A DNA stretch of 64,000 bases. Source: Hemileia vastatrix. Taxonomy: Eukaryota > Basidiomycota > Pucciniomycetes > Pucciniales > Zaghouaniaceae. The notes below the pieces were generated by a model. The model made no database searches. It had not been told where the DNA came from and saw only the letters and a list, made by a program, of their open reading frames with translations. Below are positions 33,301-43,259 of the stretch, piece by piece. The position numbers were made by a program, and so were the translations under genes. The stretch spans positions 16,271,501 through 16,335,500 of the forward strand of contig JASXTE010000004.1 in NCBI GenBank assembly GCA_030280995.1, written 5' to 3'. Position 1 is the first letter of the stretch, and every line of letters begins with the position of its first letter.

Positions 33301-36256
33301 CTAGTTCATTTGAGCCATGAGCAAATGCCATAGGATATGATTTAATCAATCTCAAAATATCTTCTTGTTCAATTTTTGAGAGTTGAGGACTGAAAGAGGC
33401 CTTTTGGATTTCATTTTCCAATTCACCCACTTCATTGGTGGTTCTTCCACCTTGCAGTTGTTCTTCTCTAGGAGAAATGGTATATACTGAATTTTCAGAA
33501 CATATTTTGAATTTTCTTTTACCATTCACCCCTATGGTGAAACAACTGTTTGCAGGATCTAGTTTAATGCCAAATTTTGTCAATAAATCATTGCCAATAA
33601 TAAACCAATCACTACAATTATTATTATCCATTACTACAAATTCACAAACTGCTCTAACATATCCATTATTATATTTAAAGAATACAGCAGTTTTGTATTT
33701 GCCAATTGGATTTAATACTGAACCAAAACCCCTCCAGTTCTTTGTCTGAACAGGTTCTAGTTTTTCCTGGTACTTACTATCAAGTTTCATTAATGCATTA
33801 AGTGAAACTACACTACCTGCAGCCCCAGTGTCAAGAATGGCATTCATTTCTTTTCCACATATGATAATAGGTGCTCTGATAGGTGTTATTTTGTAAGTAT
33901 CATGAGATACATCTTTAATTATTTCAGCTTCCTCTATAGAAGTTAAAGATGTGTCTGTATGAGGTATAGCATCATTCAGGAACATTATATCCTGTTCTAA
34001 TACAAATATCTCATTTTCATCATCACTGTAAGATATGTTACTCTTGCAATCCTCACTGGATTCCACATTCTCATCTTCATGATTACTAGGTTCAGAATTC
34101 TGTGAGGTTTCAATAACATTTATTCTTTTCTTACACGTGTGACCTTTAACCCAAGGTTCATTACATTTGTAACAAGTGTTATTTTCTTGTCTCTTAGGGA
34201 CAAGGGGAGCTGAAGGTTTTTTCTTTTCCACTGGTAACTTACTTGTAGTAGGTTTTACCACGTCAACACTTTGTCTGTAATTACTATACTTGGTTTCATA
34301 TTTGTGGTTTAATAATATCTCATTGCATATATTAATGAATCCAGAGGTGTCTCTGACAGTTTCAGTTCTAGCAACAATAATGTCTCTAACTGATATAGGC
34401 AATTTGTATATTATTTTTTCTTTCCACTCTTCATAATCCATTTTTGGATCCATAGCTTTCATGATTTTTATTAAATTCATTAAGAAGACCATGGGTTTTT
34501 CTCCAGCATTTGGATTATATCTGGCCCTTTCATACAGTCTTTGTTGAGTGATTCTAAATTTTGGGCCACCAAATTGCCTTTCAATTAGTGCCATCCATTC
34601 ATTCCAGGAGTAATTAATTCCCTCACTCAATACAGATTCAAACCATAATAAGGCCACATCTGTAAATAAAGATATTAACTTTGAAGTAATTTCTTCATCA
34701 GGTAATTTATATGAAAATTTTAAGTTATCAATTCTTTGTATGAATTGTTGCCAATCAGATTTTGAATCCCCGTCAAAAGAAGGGTACTGATCTAACTTAG
34801 GCCAGTTCTTTTGGCTAGTTTTTGCTTCCCTAACCTGAGGAATATTGAGTAATTCACTTACTTTAGAAAGATGATCATTTATTTCATCTTTTACTGATTT
34901 TATATTCTCAGAGCCCATGACACTATGTTGATGTTCCATCATTGGTTTATCCTCAGAGTGTTTCATAAAAACTGGTACTCTTTCTACATAAGAGGTATTA
35001 TCCTTTATTGTTTCAGTATTTTTCAAAATGTTAGCTACTTCAATTTCTACTCTTTGTAACCTATCTTTTATTACAGGTACTTGAGTCAAAGTATCATTTA
35101 CATTTGAAAAAGACAATTTTACACGTCCCTCTATGGTAGCCATAATATTCTGAGAGTGTTCTAATTTACTTTCTAAATTTCTAATCTCAGATTTTAATCT
35201 TTTATTCTCATTGATTAATTCATTATTTGAATTTTCAATAATTTTTAATTTATTGGCTGTGGTACTCAATGATTGTGTTAGCTGTAATAATACATTTTCT
35301 GTATTAATGTTTGACTCTTTTGAGAACTCTTCCAATTTTTCAATTCTTAATAATAATTTACTTATTATTTTTGATTCCATTGGATTCTCTTTTAAAAAAT
35401 ATTCTATTTTTTCCGTGTCCAATTCAGAAGACTCATTTTCAGGGTCAAGATTTAATTCATTTGATTCCATTTTTATATTAATAGTATTTTCCTGGTGGTC
35501 AATAAAACTATTTACATTGTCCTCATGTAAAGACAAGTTTAACATATTCTGTTCAAATGAATAATCCTTTAAATCCTTATCAATAATATCCAATATTTCC
35601 TTATCAATCTCATTACCTATAAGTAATTTATTTTCAGGTTGATATAATTGATCATAAGAAGTTGGATGACTTACCAAGGTCTTATCCCACTTCCCCTGCC
35701 TCTCCTTGCCTTTCCCCTGTAAGGGTGACTGCTGGAGCCCTGCTGTTGAGGATTGTTGTAGTTTTGGGCGTACCAATCCCATTTCCATTTGCTTACTGTA
35801 ATTTTTTGGTCCTCCTCTTGGGCTGGAGGTGTTGCTATGGAATTGTTGGGTGCCACTGTTGGTGGTTGAGTCTTTATGTCCACTAGAGCTTGGTTGACCT
35901 CTATGAAACCTTGAGCTGCTCTCTTTTCCAGATTGTTGATCTGGTCCACTATATTGTTGACTCTTATTGTCAAGGTGTTCAGTAGGGTGGATAGGGAGTG
36001 AACTTGTTCTTGTAAAGTATTTTTTGTTTTCTTTATTGAAACCTGCTTTAAAAGCTTTTCCCTTTCCTCCAGAGACATTGACGGAGTGTTGTTGATTATG
36101 GGAGAGTCCTGGCCCTCCATTTGAATGTCCTGTAACAGGTCTTTCAGCTCTAGGTCTTAAGTTATAAGGTTTTACCTTATTACTTACAATGTCATTGTTG
36201 TCACACATTTTTACGTGGAATTTAAAGAATTGAAAGTTTAGATATGAAAACTTCAA
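30335..36256 (-). CDS. Ty3/gypsy Gag-Pol polyprotein with chromodomain
   Basis: Single 1973-residue frame. A coiled-coil-like stretch lies at about 300-385 and the capsid-like Gag core at about 485-640. A zinc knuckle, C695-x2-C-x7-H-x-C708, follows, and the protease active site is ILDTGA with Asp809. The reverse transcriptase has YIDD at 1163-1166, and RNase H has LYTDAS with Asp1312. The integrase has a zinc domain (His1545, His1552, Cys1582, Cys1585) and catalytic Asp1615, Asp1677 and Glu1713, with 35 residues between the last two. The end (from about 1915) is a chromodomain (EYLLRFKGKSNEFDKWIPE), which in related elements steers integration to marked chromatin. Gag and Pol are fused without a frameshift. 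A second Met at residue 17 (MCDNND) is an alternative start. No lesion seen. Confidence 0.95.
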   Translation of the reverse strand: MKFSYLNFQFFKFHVKMCDNNDIVSNKVKPYNLRPRAERPVTGHSNGGPGLSHNQQHSVNVSGGKGKAFKAGFNKENKKYFTRTSSLPIHPTEHLDNKSQQYSGPDQQSGKESSSRFHRGQPSSSGHKDSTTNSGTQQFHSNTSSPRGGPKNYSKQMEMGLVRPKLQQSSTAGLQQSPLQGKGKERQGKWDKTLVSHPTSYDQLYQPENKLLIGNEIDKEILDIIDKDLKDYSFEQNMLNLSLHEDNVNSFIDHQENTINIKMESNELNLDPENESSELDTEKIEYFLKENPMESKIISKLLLRIEKLEEFSKESNINTENVLLQLTQSLSTTANKLKIIENSNNELINENKRLKSEIRNLESKLEHSQNIMATIEGRVKLSFSNVNDTLTQVPVIKDRLQRVEIEVANILKNTETIKDNTSYVERVPVFMKHSEDKPMMEHQHSVMGSENIKSVKDEINDHLSKVSELLNIPQVREAKTSQKNWPKLDQYPSFDGDSKSDWQQFIQRIDNLKFSYKLPDEEITSKLISLFTDVALLWFESVLSEGINYSWNEWMALIERQFGGPKFRITQQRLYERARYNPNAGEKPMVFLMNLIKIMKAMDPKMDYEEWKEKIIYKLPISVRDIIVARTETVRDTSGFINICNEILLNHKYETKYSNYRQSVDVVKPTTSKLPVEKKKPSAPLVPKRQENNTCYKCNEPWVKGHTCKKRINVIETSQNSEPSNHEDENVESSEDCKSNISYSDDENEIFVLEQDIMFLNDAIPHTDTSLTSIEEAEIIKDVSHDTYKITPIRAPIIICGKEMNAILDTGAAGSVVSLNALMKLDSKYQEKLEPVQTKNWRGFGSVLNPIGKYKTAVFFKYNNGYVRAVCEFVVMDNNNCSDWFIIGNDLLTKFGIKLDPANSCFTIGVNGKRKFKICSENSVYTISPREEQLQGGRTTNEVGELENEIQKASFSPQLSKIEQEDILRLIKSYPMAFAHGSNELGLVKDHEMKISLSCDLDNIPGSLKKKPYPASPAKRKDIEDNIKLLLEMGIVEKVDTTPKYCVISPVLISYEKDKARLCSDYRALNTYTVDDIYPLPRIASIHATLQGAKYISCLDGNKGYHQIPVERNSQNYLLITTHMGIYKYVRMPFGPKNAPSVFQKLMDSVFHQEMVEGWLLVYIDDIIVFSKTYDEHLNHLKRVFQKMDEINMTIALKKCKFGFQSLKVLGHVVSGLQICVDQNKVAAIKNIGIPKNVKEVQSFLSMCGYYRQYIKNYQSIAAPLTTLIRKNEAFIWNNERQHAFNKLKEFLMSAPILGLPDFTLPFILYTDASFIGLGAALQQKQIINGKLSEVVICYISRTLRKRELRYGATQLECLAVVWALEKLHYYLEDQKFELITDCSAVKSLLNMKTPNRHMFRWQLAVQEYRGRMTITHRAGTLHSNVDLLSRSPLPNDADNPAYVPENEVIHIFGIYIVDLEEELMQTILENYSSDKDLSKLSTILNDPTNASMSALIKTLPPKYKNALEKGKLSIEDGYIYYRKKLSNVIVIPPSMKELMLSTCHDDILAGHFDFNKTLTIVKNTAWWINMKEDVQKYIETCDSCQKSKRLTGKRAGLLQQIEQPKAPWEIINMDFVTGLPLAGKESFNSCWVIVDRLTKMCKFIPTHKEVSAKDLALLWWTQMMNTAGFPKAIISDRDPKFTSEFWTSLMEVSGCQLKLSTAHHPQTDGLAERMIQTLEDMIRRYCAFGLEYKDNEKFTHDWVTLIPGLEFAYNSTTHSVTEKKPFELWLGYVPNTPVNHLNKLPRLDIHPGTKSFIHMQQMCRKHAEECIQKAFEYEKKRWDKSHKEFEFKKGDEVLISTLHFNLQGNVKLKDPFVGPFVVNKMVGNNAVEVILYAPYDRKHPVFPISLLKPYHANDPDLFPERRGRPKKQPEEIVEKAEIEKILKKRILTKEKGTEYLLRFKGKSNEFDKWIPEKEISNLSTLLKKFKQK

Positions 36257-36533
36257 AAAGGAGTTTTATCAGTATTTATCATTACCACTGAAGACAATTT
36301 TATTGCTTACTTATTGGTATGAAGTGAATATTTTAAGTGCCAAAAGTCAAATATGCTTTTATGTGGTCACTTGATTTAACTGGTCTACAATATGTAGCCG
36401 TGTTTTTAAATTCAAAAGAAAACAACTGTCAGTATGATTCTTTCTCAATATTTAATGAATTTTACAAACCAATAAAAGAAAAGATTAAGAGTCCTGTTAA
36501 AAGAAAACAATTAATCAGTTTAATTGGTTTATT

Positions 36534-36697
36534 ATCTGCAAAGATCACAAATTTAATTGGTCTATTGACAGACTCCCACTAAGAACAATTATATGTTAAA
36601 TTAGTGGTAAAAATTTTATCTGCAAAGATCTCAAATTTAATTGGTCTATTGACAGACCCACTAATAACAATTATAAGTTAAATTAGTGGTAAAATTG
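36534..36697. repeat. ~82-bp tandem duplication in the Ty3 leader
   Basis: Two adjacent copies beginning ATCTGCAAAGATC and containing TTTAATTGGTCTATTGACAG and TTAAATTAGTGGTAAAA (starts at 36534 and 36618). They differ at a few bases. They lie between the 5' LTR and the Gag-Pol start. Confidence 0.85.
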
Positions 36698-36862
36698 TTG
36701 ATTCAATATCACAATTTTATAATATAACAGGGCTTCTTTTTCTGAAATCACTATATAAGTGACCCCAACCTGTTGTAATTATCCAAATATTTCTATAGGG
36801 ATATTATTTACGTGCACCTTCTTTTGAAAATTTCACTTACAGGATTATAAGAGAATTCTTGA

Positions 36863-36875
36863 GGAAAGGCCCCCA
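36863..36875 (-). other. Primer-binding site of the young Ty3 element
   Basis: Minus strand TGGGGGCCTTTCC, two bases from the 5' LTR end, complementary to a tRNA 3' end of the form GGAAAGGCCCCCA. The tRNA was not identified. Confidence 0.75.
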
Positions 36876-36877
36876 AT

Positions 36878-38378
36878 TGTCAGGCTAAGGTCAAGTACAA
36901 GGACGTGAACTAGCTTGAATAGTCAGTTGTCTAGAAGATTTTAATGGTCCTATATGAATACTGTAGTTCTAATCCACTAAGTTGTAAAATATAATCAAAT
37001 GTAAAGGTCTCAGTAATATAATTCTCACTATTCTTATATATGGCTTACAATCTTTATAGTTGGTAGAAAAATAGATTATATAAATTCAGATACTATTCAA
37101 AAGTCTTATAAAAGTACTAATTGATATGTATTGTAATTGGTTTGGTTATATTGGTTAAATTGTAATGATAAAGAATGAAGAAATACAACCCAAAAACCTC
37201 CTCCTTTTATACACACTGAGTTCCCCAATGATTCCCTTGATGTACCACCCAATACACAGTTAATCACGCCTCTAAACAACTAATAGACATTCCCATCAAC
37301 ATTCCCAGTGACCCATGACATAATTAGAAGAGTAATAACCGCCAAAATCCTGAAATAATAAGGGAAATCCATCAAAATTAAAGAAAAAGACAAAAAGAGA
37401 GTATATGCGTATAAAACAATAATATTAAGGACTAAAGGAGACTTTTTAAGGTTAATAATAGCTTAATAATAAGGGGGATTGACTGTAGAAATAATGGGGC
37501 TAATCCTGACATTATACTACGTGAAATTCCCATTCAAAAATAACCAAAATTGACTGAGAAACCACCCAAAAACTTAAAAAAGAGCGTGAGATGTGGGGTA
37601 ACTACATGCAGTTCTTGGCAGGCGCTTGCACGGGTAAATCCTTGACTAAAATTAGGCGAATTTAAGCATGGTGATGAAATAAAGTGCCAAGAGTGAGGTT
37701 ATTAATGAAATTAGTGCATATAAACAGGGTCAATGCATTATTAATTAAGCTAGGACACTAAATAAGCGCCTGTCGCCTATTTTAGTGTGTTTCCCCACAG
37801 TGGGCGTAGAATGTGGGGTAATTATAGTGTGAAAAAGCTAACTTTGCTAAAAATGAAGCTATTCACACGGGAAAAAAGCAGGCAGTATGTGGCCAGTACA
37901 CAGAAGCCATTTCTGGCATAAAAAACACCAAATTTGAAAAGTGTTATTTTTATGCATTTAAATAGCCAAATCAATAGTTCTAAATTAGCCCAATTGATCT
38001 GTCAAAGCGCAATTTTGATATTCTCAATTTTATAGCGCATATAGTCAACTTTTAAGTGAAATAAAGCGCATTTCTTGTTTTTTGCATAAAACAATGAATA
38101 TAACAGCTTTAAGTGTACTTAAAAATTATGCAGCCTTATACTTAAGGTTCTTAAGATTACCCTAACATATTCCAACTTAATATTAAGTACATAAGACCTA
38201 TAAAAGGTGGATATATGCGTGTATATAAGGTGTTATAATGGCATTTTTTGTGTATTATCATAATTTTACTTATGTATACTATTTGTGTACTCTTATTTAT
38301 TATTCCCATGTATAGTTCATGTGTTTAACATAACTTATAAGTACTTTTTACTCAGTCCTGGAGATATACAGGCTGACA
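36878..38378 (-). repeat. 5' LTR of the young Ty3 element
   Basis: 1501 bp, about seven single-base differences from the 3' LTR (for example GATGTG/GACGTG, CACACC/CACGCC, GCGTGG/GCATGG). It would supply the promoter of the element on the minus strand. Confidence 0.95.
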
Positions 38379-38383
38379 GGAAA
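38379..38383. other. Target-site duplication, right copy (GGAAA)
   Basis: GGAAA directly after the LTR end CTGACA; it matches 28647-28651. Confidence 0.9.
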
Positions 38384-38702
38384 GGTCTCAACTCCAGGAA
38401 TTAATTTATAACTTTTGTTCACAAGAATAAGAGCTTTATATAAACATATAAGTCTATCCTTTAGATAACGTTTCTTAGTATTAATTTACTGTTGTATTTC
38501 CTTCTCTTAACTTAAATAACACCAATACTACATCTCTAAATTGTTAATATCAATTGGTCAACTGGTAATTTTATATCAAGTAGATGCTTAAGCTTATTTA
38601 ATTTTGAACACTTATTAAACTAAAAGGGACAGGGTTTTCTTCTGTTTATCCAACTCCCTTGGATTCTTCTTACAGCAAGGTGACTGTAAAAGTCTTTCTG
38701 CA
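38384..38702. repeat. Right piece of the split, reverse-oriented element-B LTR
   Basis: Plus strand contains AAAGGGACAGGGTTTTCTTC and TTACAGCAAGGTGACTGTAA and ends GTCTTTCTGCA. This is the reverse complement of the start of the element B LTR (TGTAGAAAGAC..AACCCTGTCCCTTT). No primer-binding site follows at 38703, so this is a 3' or solo LTR. Confidence 0.8.
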
Positions 38703-38839
38703 ATGACTCTGGAGGTGTGTGTTAAAACAAAAAGCTTCTTGGAAGCTGTGTGACTAAATATGCTCACATCATGGGGTCATTTTCAGATGTTGCAAGGTTT
38801 AATTTTGCAATTAATTGCACTCAATATTTTAAAAAATCT

Positions 38840-39075
38840 TTAAAATTGGGTGTAGTTGAGGATCCAGGAAATATTTTGCATGTCAAGGGTATTAGTGTTG
38901 CATGGACAGACTGGTCCAGGTGCATTTTCAACAGCTCCCCTGGATTGGTATTGGTAAAGTTTTGAATGGATAGTGGTTTGTGGAATACAAAGTTCATGTA
39001 CTATTTTGGATTGGCAGATACCTCCCCTTGACATTCCTACCACAAGTGACTTTGTTTCAGTGCTGTTCTGGGGGG
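38840..39075 (-). pseudogene. Tc1/mariner-like transposase fragment (DNA-binding domain)
   Basis: Minus-strand translation reads SLVVGMSRGGICQSKIVHEL, then CIPQTTIHSKLYQYQ, then SRGAVENAPGP, then NTLDMQNISWILNYTQF. This is the paired helix-turn-helix layout of Tc1-type transposases (glycine turn, 'iP.tTv', 'G.venaPgpGRPr', 'ld.R.i.r.l'). The frame continues brokenly to about 38700, and the DDE catalytic domain is absent. No terminal inverted repeats were found. A fossil scrap between the split LTR and the copia remnant. Confidence 0.7.
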
Positions 39076-39879
39076 TTCCAGCCCTGTAATTTAGCATGCT
39101 AATGTGGTTAATTAGGGGAAAAATTTTTATCTTTATAGAACTATAAAATAAAAAGTAATTATAGAAATGAAAAACTTGCATTTCCCAATGAGTCTTGAGA
39201 TGTGAGAAAGTGAGTCTTAAGGCGCAGGAGTTCAGGTATCAGCCAGATGGTGGTGGTATAAGGCAATGAAGCAATGGGAAAAAAAATTAAGTCATGAAGT
39301 TGACTTACTTCCAGGTAATGTACATAGACATAGTATTAATTATCTATCACATGACCTTATGTATATAGACTGTATTTTTTACATCTGAATAACTCCAACT
39401 CTTCTCAGAGTTTAGTCACTGGTGCATTCTTTCAGGTTATGGGACCCTTTAGCACTCATCATTAAATAAATTGGCATGTTTACTACCAAGATTCAAATCC
39501 TGACTGGCTCATTTTCCAATATAAAATTCTTTTGCCTACCCACCAATTAGGCTCAATTTTTTTAGACCATCCATTGTCACTTTCACCTTGCCTATACACC
39601 AATTAGGACATCCTTTTTTTCCTACTTACATCTTATTCCAATTCATTCTTGCTCACACCCTGAACCTTTTGAACCAGAGGACGCCCCTACTCCTGCTCTC
39701 CATGAAACTGTTTCTCCCATTCCCCAAATTTATACTCCACCTTTCCAACCCCACAATATGAGCTCTAACTTGTCTCAAACTTCCTCATCTTTATCACCTC
39801 CCCCTTATTCTCAATAAAATACAAAGGCGCCTAAAAGAGCTCAGTTTCATTGCCAAAGAGACCACTGGGGTTTTAAAAC
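39076..39879. other. Unassigned stretch before copia Gag remnant
   Basis: No motif in the first 450 bp. From about 39660 a Pro/Ser-rich reading frame (EPEDAPTPALHETVSPIPQI) leads into the copia Gag and is probably its N-terminal tail. Confidence 0.4.
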
Positions 39880-40620
39880 TCATTTCTGATGGATCAAACT
39901 GTCATTACTGGGACTGGAAGGTTAAAATCATAATGAAAAATTAAATTGGAACATTGGCCTATTCCACTACTGATACTCATCTCTCTAGAAATGATATTAT
40001 TGATTGACTTGCATGGAATATCATTTTTAACACTATTGATGTTTCATTACAAAGACTAATCTCATGAGAAAGCACATTCTGTGAAGCTTACTTGATCCTT
40101 TTCAAAAAATTTGATTTTGCCACCCATACTTCATGATTGTCTTTTTTCTAAAAATAACTCTCTATTCCCCTCCAATGCTATATCTCAGTTGAAAATCATT
40201 GCCAAAAAGTAGCAGAATGAATTTAATCAATTTTTCATACTGGATTTACCTTCACGAATGAATCTTTCAAAGAAATTATGTGTCAAGTTCTTCTCCCATC
40301 CTCACAGGCTGAACTTTTTGCTGATGTTAGTTAAGCCATTATATCAAAAGGCTCTTCACTGACCATGTCTGTTGATGATCACCTTATTGAAATTCTCAAT
40401 ACTAAAATATCCTCTCACATATGAAACAAGCTGGAAATCACCAAACATCTCCAATTTTTCCCTACAAGATTTCTGACAACATCCCAAAAGAAGGAAAATT
40501 TACTCTTATCAACCTCCTAATTCCCAAAGACAATGTCATGCCTGAGGCTCTTACAAACATATTCAATCTCAGTCTCCTTACAATTTTCAATCTTCATTCT
40601 ACTTCCCATCTTTAAATATT
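39880..40620 (+). pseudogene. Copia element 2: Gag remnant
   Basis: Shifting plus-strand frames give a 'DGSNCHYWDWKVK' start, an IGTLAYSTT segment and an NTIDVSLQRLIS helix, the layout of a copia Gag. Many stops and frame changes. It is placed upstream of the protease in the expected order. Confidence 0.55.
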
Positions 40621-40639
40621 TAATATGATCTAAATCAGA

Positions 40640-41235
40640 AGATTTCTGACTTGGTAAAGTAACCTAAGGTTTCTAATGAAAATAAAGGAAAGGCAAGGGA
40701 ACATATGGCCAAAACAGAAAATCAACTTTTTGAAGTTGAAACCAACTTCATAGAGGCACTTTCATTGGCCATCAACCAAATTGACTTTAAAAGTTTTGAA
40801 TGAAAAGAAGAAACATCCATTGCAGACACAGAAGCTATAATTGATTCTGGAGCCACTTGTAATGTCACTAGAGACGTGAGTATCCTAGTCAACTTTAAAT
40901 ATATATCACCTCATATTCCAGTTAAGGTAGCCACTAAGGGCCCACCATCTTTTATTATGCGTACAGGGTTATAAAACTTGTAGGCATAGGAAGTATCCTC
41001 ATCCCTAAGAATATCTTTTTTAACACAGGATATGACAACAAAAGTGTCCCATTTTGATTTGGTAAAAGAGGAAATGTTGTTTTCTATGTCCACTTATAAG
41101 AATATTGTCCTAATGCATGATAAAATAGGTTTACAGTGCCTGGAAAGATCTTCTTGTAACCCTCTTTTTTTGTACTACTCTCTCAAAACTGATTTTTTCA
41201 TTCAAGTTTTTTTTCATGGTCAAGAGAGACCTTAA
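40640..41235 (+). pseudogene. Copia element 2: protease
   Basis: The motif EAIIDSGATCNVTRD at about 40830-40875 is the copia protease active site, and VKVATKGPPSF matches the following strand. Stops occur from 40970. A segment at 41040-41235 (HFDLVKEEMLFSMS..CLERSSCNPLF) leads toward the integrase. Confidence 0.7.
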
Positions 41236-41536
41236 GATTCATAATATAAAATAAAAAAAATTTCAGTAGTTTCTTCACATTTTAAAAAAATTTCAGACCT
41301 CCAATTTATGGATGGAGAATTGAAGATCAGAGAGATATAGGATTAGTGTGGGTAAATATCCAGAAAAACCCAGAAGGCAACCACAAATAGAAAAAGAGGG
41401 AAAGTAAAAAATTGATGAAGAAAAAAGGAAAAAAAATTTGAGTTAAATGGCAGGGGGTCACCATATTCAACTTTATTTTTTGGGTTTAGCAGAATTTTTT
41501 CTTGTCTCATAAAATGAAATTTGATGCCACATATAG

Positions 41537-43124
41537 GTGAGATTATTGGATAAAATTTCTATGTGTATTTTGATAGTTATTGAAGTGCTTCTTTTTTCAG
41601 TCAGTGATGTTATTAAGACAAAAATGGGTGGTATCAAAACAATGGTGGTTGTAAGGAAGAAAAGTGAGTTATCTGTATGCATACAAAGTGCTAAGAACTT
41701 ATTTCTGGGTACTTTAATTACTGGACATCCTGACACATCTGTCAGAAATTGGCTTGTAAATACTTTGAATCATGATAATTCTGCCTCATTTCTTAATAAA
41801 AGTTCCTTTTTTAATTATTTTCTCCTTACTCCAAAACCAACATTATCTGTTATTGGTACATTCAATCTCTTTATGGAGGATGTCAATTCAGCTAATATTT
41901 ATTGCCCTTATGCTGTGCTGGGCTCCCTTCTTGACTGGGATAGAAGACTAGGACACAACAGTAATAGGGTACTTTTCAAACTCATAAGTCTAAGCCTGAG
42001 CATTGGTGTAGCCTCTGAATGTCCAAATGGGAAGATCAAATGTGCAGACTGTGTCATTACTAAGAGTGTACAAAAAACCACTTCTCAGCATGGGGTATCA
42101 CCAGTATCATTACTATCTCTGGTGGTAGGTAATCTCATAGAGCCCATAAAAGATGCAACTACTAATTGTAATTTTAACTGGGCAGCCCTGCTTTGAGATT
42201 CATTTTCCATGTATGGTGAAGTTTTTCTTCTTGAAAACAAAAGTGACACTATGGGTGCTTTCAAAAGATTTTACAATATACCTACAAACTTCACTGAAAA
42301 GTAGCTATTACACTATGAAATATAGGGGGTGGACTTTATAGCAAGTCCTCAACCTGAACTCAGATGGAACTCAGAATGAACTCATACTGAGCCCATACTG
42401 AACTCTATTTGAACACCCACCTAAAATTGTTCTTCTGAGTGGTGTTCATCCCTGATTGTATGGTTCCTTTATCAATAGCTCAATGTGTGTTCAATCTGTG
42501 GTGAGCTTGGGTCCAAGTTTGTGGACTCGCTAGCAAGTCCACCCCCCATATTTTGTGGTGTTAGTACTCTGTACTGATAGTGGAAAGCTTCATAGTAACA
42601 CAATGAAATCTTACCCTGTGTCAAGTGGTGCTATACATGAAGTAACAATGCCCTACCATGTCAAACAAAGCAGTACTTCCAAGAATTTTAATCAAACATT
42701 TGGTGACATTTCATAGACTTCTTTATTGGCCAGTGTCTTACCAAAACGTTTTTGGGGTCTTGCTTATAAGTGTTCTTCTTTTGTACATAAAAGAATCCCT
42801 AAAAGTAAGATCACAACATCTACTCCTCTGGAGATTGTATATGGAACCCAATAAAAGTTCAATAACCTTTGCACTTTTGGTGAAATGTATTTTATTCATG
42901 TCCATAAGTCAATTCACACAAAACTAGATAACCAGGAAATTGAGTGTAAAGTGGTAGGCTACTTCCAAAAAGAATATGGCTGGCTATTCTGGAACAAAGA
43001 ATCTTGTCAATTATTTGAATCTGCAATAGAAATTTTCCCTAATAACAACACTAGTACCACAGCTATTTTTCAACAATCACCAAGAAACATTGCTTCAATT
43101 CCCCCTCCTAAAGGTTCACTATAA
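41537..43124 (+). pseudogene. Copia element 2: integrase, interrupted by a MITE
   Basis: The zinc pre-integrase domain is visible as LDWDRRLGHNSNRVLF..CADCVITKSVQK at about 41930-42070. The core region follows in pieces: TDSGKLHSNTM (second Asp region, 42577-42610) and, after frame changes, KRFWGLAY..TPLEIVYGT and the C-terminal fold-like EIECKVVGYFQKEYGWLFWN (about 42935). A 226-bp inverted-repeat element sits at 42323-42548; removing it with one TA restores continuity of the reading frame. Many other lesions exist, so the gene was dead or died besides the MITE. Confidence 0.75.
42323..42548. mobile_element. 226-bp MITE with TA target duplication
   Basis: Terminal inverted repeats T(A/G)GGGGGTGGACTT, extending imperfectly to GCAAGTCC on both sides (about 26 bp). 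They are flanked by TA at 42321-42322 and 42549-42550. The interior has degenerate tandem copies of 'GAACTCATACTGAGCCCATA'. There is no coding capacity. TA duplication suggests mobilisation by a Tc1/mariner-type transposase. Confidence 0.8.
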
Positions 43125-43259
43125 TCTATTCTAAACTCCCTCAATTTTGGGGACTTCAGCACAGAAGAAAACACTGATTAACAAGACATGATTATTGAAA
43201 CAATGCAGACAGCCACTGCACAATCTCCCATTTCTATCCCCACCACCTATCTCCAAGCA

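Larger units (their letters stand above)
28652..38378 (-). mobile_element. Young, apparently intact Ty3/gypsy chromodomain retrotransposon
   Basis: A 9.7-kb element on the minus strand with two 1501-bp LTRs, a GGAAA target duplication on both sides, a primer-binding site, a polypurine tract and one uninterrupted 1973-codon Gag-Pol frame with all expected active-site residues. By eye the LTRs differ at about seven positions, so the insertion is recent. It lies inside an LTR of the element B family in reverse orientation. It is the only element in the window that looks autonomous. Confidence 0.95.

Noticed and set aside
33435..35886. Plus-strand ORFs of 74-117 codons and a minus-strand 149-codon ORF at 35671-36120
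   Set aside because: Shadows of the 1973-codon Gag-Pol frame.
35671..36120. Separate small Gag gene overlapping the Gag-Pol start
   Set aside because: Gag features (capsid core and zinc knuckle) are in the long frame; this alternative frame shows no motif, although its Gln-rich helix is coding-like enough to be rechecked.
42320..42550. MITE belongs to the Tc1 fragment at 38840
   Set aside because: Only the TA target site suggests a link; no terminal repeats of the Tc1 fragment are available to compare.
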